Source of the DNA: Flaccisagitta enflata
Taxonomy: Eukaryota; Chaetognatha; Sagittoidea; Aphragmophora
DNA length: 64,000 nt
NCBI GenBank assembly: GCA_965153355.1
Contig: OZ231128.1
Span: forward strand, 3,844,001-3,908,000
Reading direction: 5' to 3'
In this document: positions 61,179 through 64,000 of the stretch, piece by piece
How the letters are laid out: each line of letters starts with the position of its first letter
How positions within the stretch are numbered: the first letter of the stretch is position 1
Program-made: the position numbers and the translations under genes
Notes under the pieces: model-generated
The model's database searches: none
What the model was told of the DNA's origin: nothing
The model's input: the letters and a program-made list of their open reading frames with translations, nothing else

Positions 61179-62069
61179 TCGTTGTTGTTTTCGTTGTTGT
61201 TTTCGTTGTTGTTTTCGTTGTTGTTTTCGTTGTTGTTTTCGTTGATGTCATTCTTGTTTTCGTTGATGTCATTCTTGTTTTCGTTGATGTTCTTGTTCTT
61301 GTTATTGTTTCTGTTCTTTTCGTTGTAACTGTTGTTTTCAGAGTCCTTGTTGTTGACGCTGTTGTTGTTGTTGACGTTGTTGACGTTGTTGTTGCTGTTG
61401 TTGTTATCCTCATTCAGCCACTCTTCTACTCGACTATCTTTTCGTTTTCTTTCCTCCTCCATCCTCCACTTGCCCATATTTTCGCTCTCATCCTGCTCAT
61501 CGTTGTTCATTTGTTCGTATTCCATCGACGCCGAACTCGTCAAATCATCTCTATTTCTTTCCGCCAGAGGCGTCTCGTCAGCGACCGAGGCTAAAACGGC
61601 GGACAAAAGACCAACTTTTTCTTGAGAAGAGACCGAGGCTATCGTGGCTCTTCCGGCGCCTGTGGACGTCAATTCCGAAGCCGTCGTCATCGATCTCGAC
61701 CCAAATTCGTCGTCGAGGAACACGTCGTCGCTCTCCAAGTCGTAAGCCCCGTCGAATTCGCCGTTAAAGTCGTAATCGCCGCTGCAAAAGCTGCGTCTTT
61801 TGTCGAGAAAATAGTCCAAACTGTCGTTGTCTTCTTCTTGGTCGAGAGTTGGCGCTCGGTGGTCGGATTCTTGGTCATTGTTGAAAGTTTGGTCTTGGTC
61901 TCTATCAACGTCTTGATCATGATCATGATCCTGATTGTCGCTTTGATCTTGGTTACAGTCATAAAAGCAGTTGTCGTAAACGCTTTCTGTGCGAGAGCCT
62001 ATGTTTGGTGGCTCGAAATGGTTGTTGTTGTTGTTGTTGTTGTTGCTGCTGCACCCTTCACAGCTGTCA

Positions 62070-62103
<34 letters not shown>

Positions 62104-63383
62104 TGTTGTAATTGTTGTTATTGTTGTTGTTGTTGTTGTTGTCGTTGTCGTTGTTGTTGTTGTTGTTGTTGTAGTTTTTGATGCACCCCTTACTGTCATT
62201 GTCGTCTTCTCTGCTGTTGATGTTAATTTGTTTGTCGCTGCTGCAAATTCCTTCATCCGATTCCATCTTCTTCGATTCCAGAGTGATTCTTATTTTCCAG
62301 AATTTTGAAGTCGGAGAAAGCGATGCTTCCATGGATCGACTGCCCTCCAAATGCTGGTCGACTGACACCTCCGTCGCCTCCATCGGTATTCCTGATGACC
62401 TTTCCACCATTGGCTCATTTATCGATGATGAGTTTGGTCTATATGTTGGCGTCTTTGTTGTTTCATGCGACATTGTCTTTATATATAATGATGGCATGAC
62501 GCCATCCGAGTTCGAGACGCGCTTTGGCGGCGTCGTTAACGAATGACGCCTGGGCGCCATATCGGAAGAAGGCGGCGCCAAATGCGATGTCGATTGAAGC
62601 GTCAAAGACCGTGTCATGGAGGCCATGGATGAAGATGATGGTAGAATAGCCGGAGACGAGATCAAGTATTGCGGCGATAGATTTTGCGTTGGCGCTTCAA
62701 CTTGTTGAAATGATGACAACTTTAATGTTGTCAATGATGGAAACTTGGCTGCTTGATCCTCTAGCGGCGTGTCTTCATCAATCATTACCGGAAATTCGGT
62801 TGCTAACGGACACGGTTCTTCCTCCTGCTCTTGTGTAAAGCTGGAACATGCCGTCGATTCATAATTTCCATCATCATCGTCGTCGTCGACTATTTCCTCG
62901 GCAAATTCACCCTGAATTTCTCCGGCTTCACCACCTTGAAGGATGAGATGCACTTCCTCATCCGTCGGCGAGAGAATCGGGGAAAGCGTCGTCGTCGTTG
63001 ACGGACAATTCCGGGAAGATTCTTCCTCTTCTCTTGGGTGAGAGTTGTTGGTCGTCAATTCGGGCGACTGATGGGGTGGAGATGCTGTTGACGAGCTGAT
63101 GGGAACGAACAAAGCCTCCGCTGAAATGGTTCTGGCCACTTGGTTGATCGATGAAGAAGAGGATGAGGAAGAGACCAGCGAAAGGAATTTATTCTGATTG
63201 GTGTCATTTTCAGGGTTCTCGACTTTCGTTGTCTTCGTGACATCATCATTGATTACAATCTCGTCAGGATTATTTCGATTATTCGAGGATGATGATTTTC
63301 TCCTTAACGCCGTGGGTCGCACAAGTGGAAACAAATTCAGCGAGATGCCTTCAGAGGCAACTGAATGATTCTGATAGTCGTTC

Positions 63384-63468
<85 letters not shown>

Positions 63469-64000
63469 GTTTGTTGATGTTGTTTTTGTTGTCATCGTTG
63501 GTGTTGGAACTGGTGGTAGTAATATTGCTATGGTTGTTGTTGAAGGAGTTGTTATTGTTGGCGTTGTTGCTGTCGTTCTTGTTGTTGGTATTTCTAGTAA
63601 GGTAAGTTACAATGGAAACCTTTTTGCTGCCACTACTTCCATTAGAGATTGTAGAGGAAGAGCCTCTTTCGGAGCCAATAATCGACGCTGACGCTCCCAT
63701 CTCGGATCTTCTGGGTGCTGCCGCTTCCGCCGCAGATGATGATGACAATGAAGACACGGCTGTTTCTGCGTGCCACGAAGCCGCCATTGATATTGGCCAC
63801 TGCGTCATCGTTGCTGCGCCATGATTCTGTTGTATTCCAGACAATCGATTGTCCATTCTATCCACGTCGTTGTTCTCGCCTCTTGTAACAACTTCGGACC
63901 AACAAATGCTCTCGTAACTTCCGCTTCCACCACGGACGCTCTTCCATCGCGGACTTGGGATGGCATTCATTGGTTGTTTTTCCGCCTCTTCTCCTACTCC
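60517..64000 (-). CDS. large Ser/Asn-rich exon of an unrecognised protein (5' partial, exon 1 of chain)
   Basis: A frame of more than 1150 codons is open to the window edge, so the start may lie outside; an ATG at 63970 is only the first visible one. It ends at a strong donor, ATTG|GTAAGT, in phase 1. The protein is mostly disordered: Ser-rich N-terminus, long Asn runs (coded by the GTTGTT repeats at 63384-63470, 62025-62160 and 61118-61175), Asp runs near 62070-62100, Asp/Gln-rich DQDQ/DHDH stretches, and E-N-N repeats. More ordinary segments include RRSFCSGDYDFNGEFDG, EKVGLLSAVLASVADETPL and EVPPRRKREASLTSPMK. The C-terminal end carries about a dozen pentapeptide repeats of the type (M/L)TSSQ. 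I recognise no domain. The conserved frame through such repeats, and the absence of stops over 3.4 kb, argue that it is truly coding. Confidence 0.75.
60630..60785 (-). repeat. coding 15-bp tandem repeat ((M/L)TSSQ pentapeptide)
   Basis: About ten units of GAGGATGTCATTTGC-type sequence (plus strand) in frame at the end of the large exon. Confidence 0.9.
63384..63470 (-). repeat. coding (AAC)n, Asn run
   Basis: About 28 trinucleotide units read in frame as Asn in the large exon; similar tracts at 61118-61175 and 62025-62160. Confidence 0.9.

Noticed and set aside
61622-62308. Plus-strand frame of 228 codons
   Set aside because: Shadow of the large minus-strand exon, caused by repeats.

Overview
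This window looks like nuclear DNA of an animal, probably a marine invertebrate, but I cannot place the phylum. Exons are separated by long introns with GT..AG borders in consistent phase. There is one long C2H2 zinc-finger gene. Gene density is very low, there is no prokaryotic signal, and most of the sequence is microsatellite, minisatellite and small non-autonomous DNA transposons. Nearly all long open frames outside the genes are simple repeats read as protein.

Three gene units can be supported. (1) At the left edge, plus strand, the last two exons of a multi-pass membrane protein resembling a drug/metabolite-type (EamA/SLC35-like) transporter (133-415 and 796-1082). (2) On the minus strand, a chain of seven exons with GT..AG borders and matching phases: 64000-60517, 60101-59827, 17289-17159, 11853-11685, 10085-9948, 7239-6556 and 6093-5744, plus a speculative last exon at 4254-4098. 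The first exon is at least 3.4 kb, rich in Ser and Asn runs and acidic tracts. The later exons encode coiled coil. If the chain is one gene it spans about 60 kb and has a 42.5 kb intron. (3) On the plus strand inside that intron, a C2H2 gene with 20 fingers in one exon (53177-55027).

The rest is dominated by transposon families whose ends can be read directly. The commonest (about 27 copies) begins CAAGGCC, carries (GACG)n/(AACC)n or other tandem repeats inside, and ends in a hairpin whose arm is also present near the other end. The arm sequence differs between subfamilies but changes together at all positions. Two copies at 58.5 and 59.1 kb can be compared with their empty sites at 15.2 and 15.6 kb: they entered an A/T run without a normal target duplication, like Helentron-related (HINE/DINE-1-like) elements. 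Other families are a 610-bp element in four copies with 4-bp target duplications; GGGCG-ended elements with a TTA/TAA duplication; TA-flanked Tc1/mariner-like elements; palindromic elements with 8-bp duplications; a CAGTC-ended pair; and a GC-hairpin family with a 20-bp minisatellite core.

Layout: 0-1.1 kb transporter end; 4-17.3 kb coiled-coil exons among repeats; 17.4-52.1 kb the repeat-filled giant intron; 52.1-57 kb zinc-finger gene between inverted copies of the 610-bp element; 57-59.7 kb nested repeats; 59.8-64 kb the 5' part of the Ser/Asn-rich gene.
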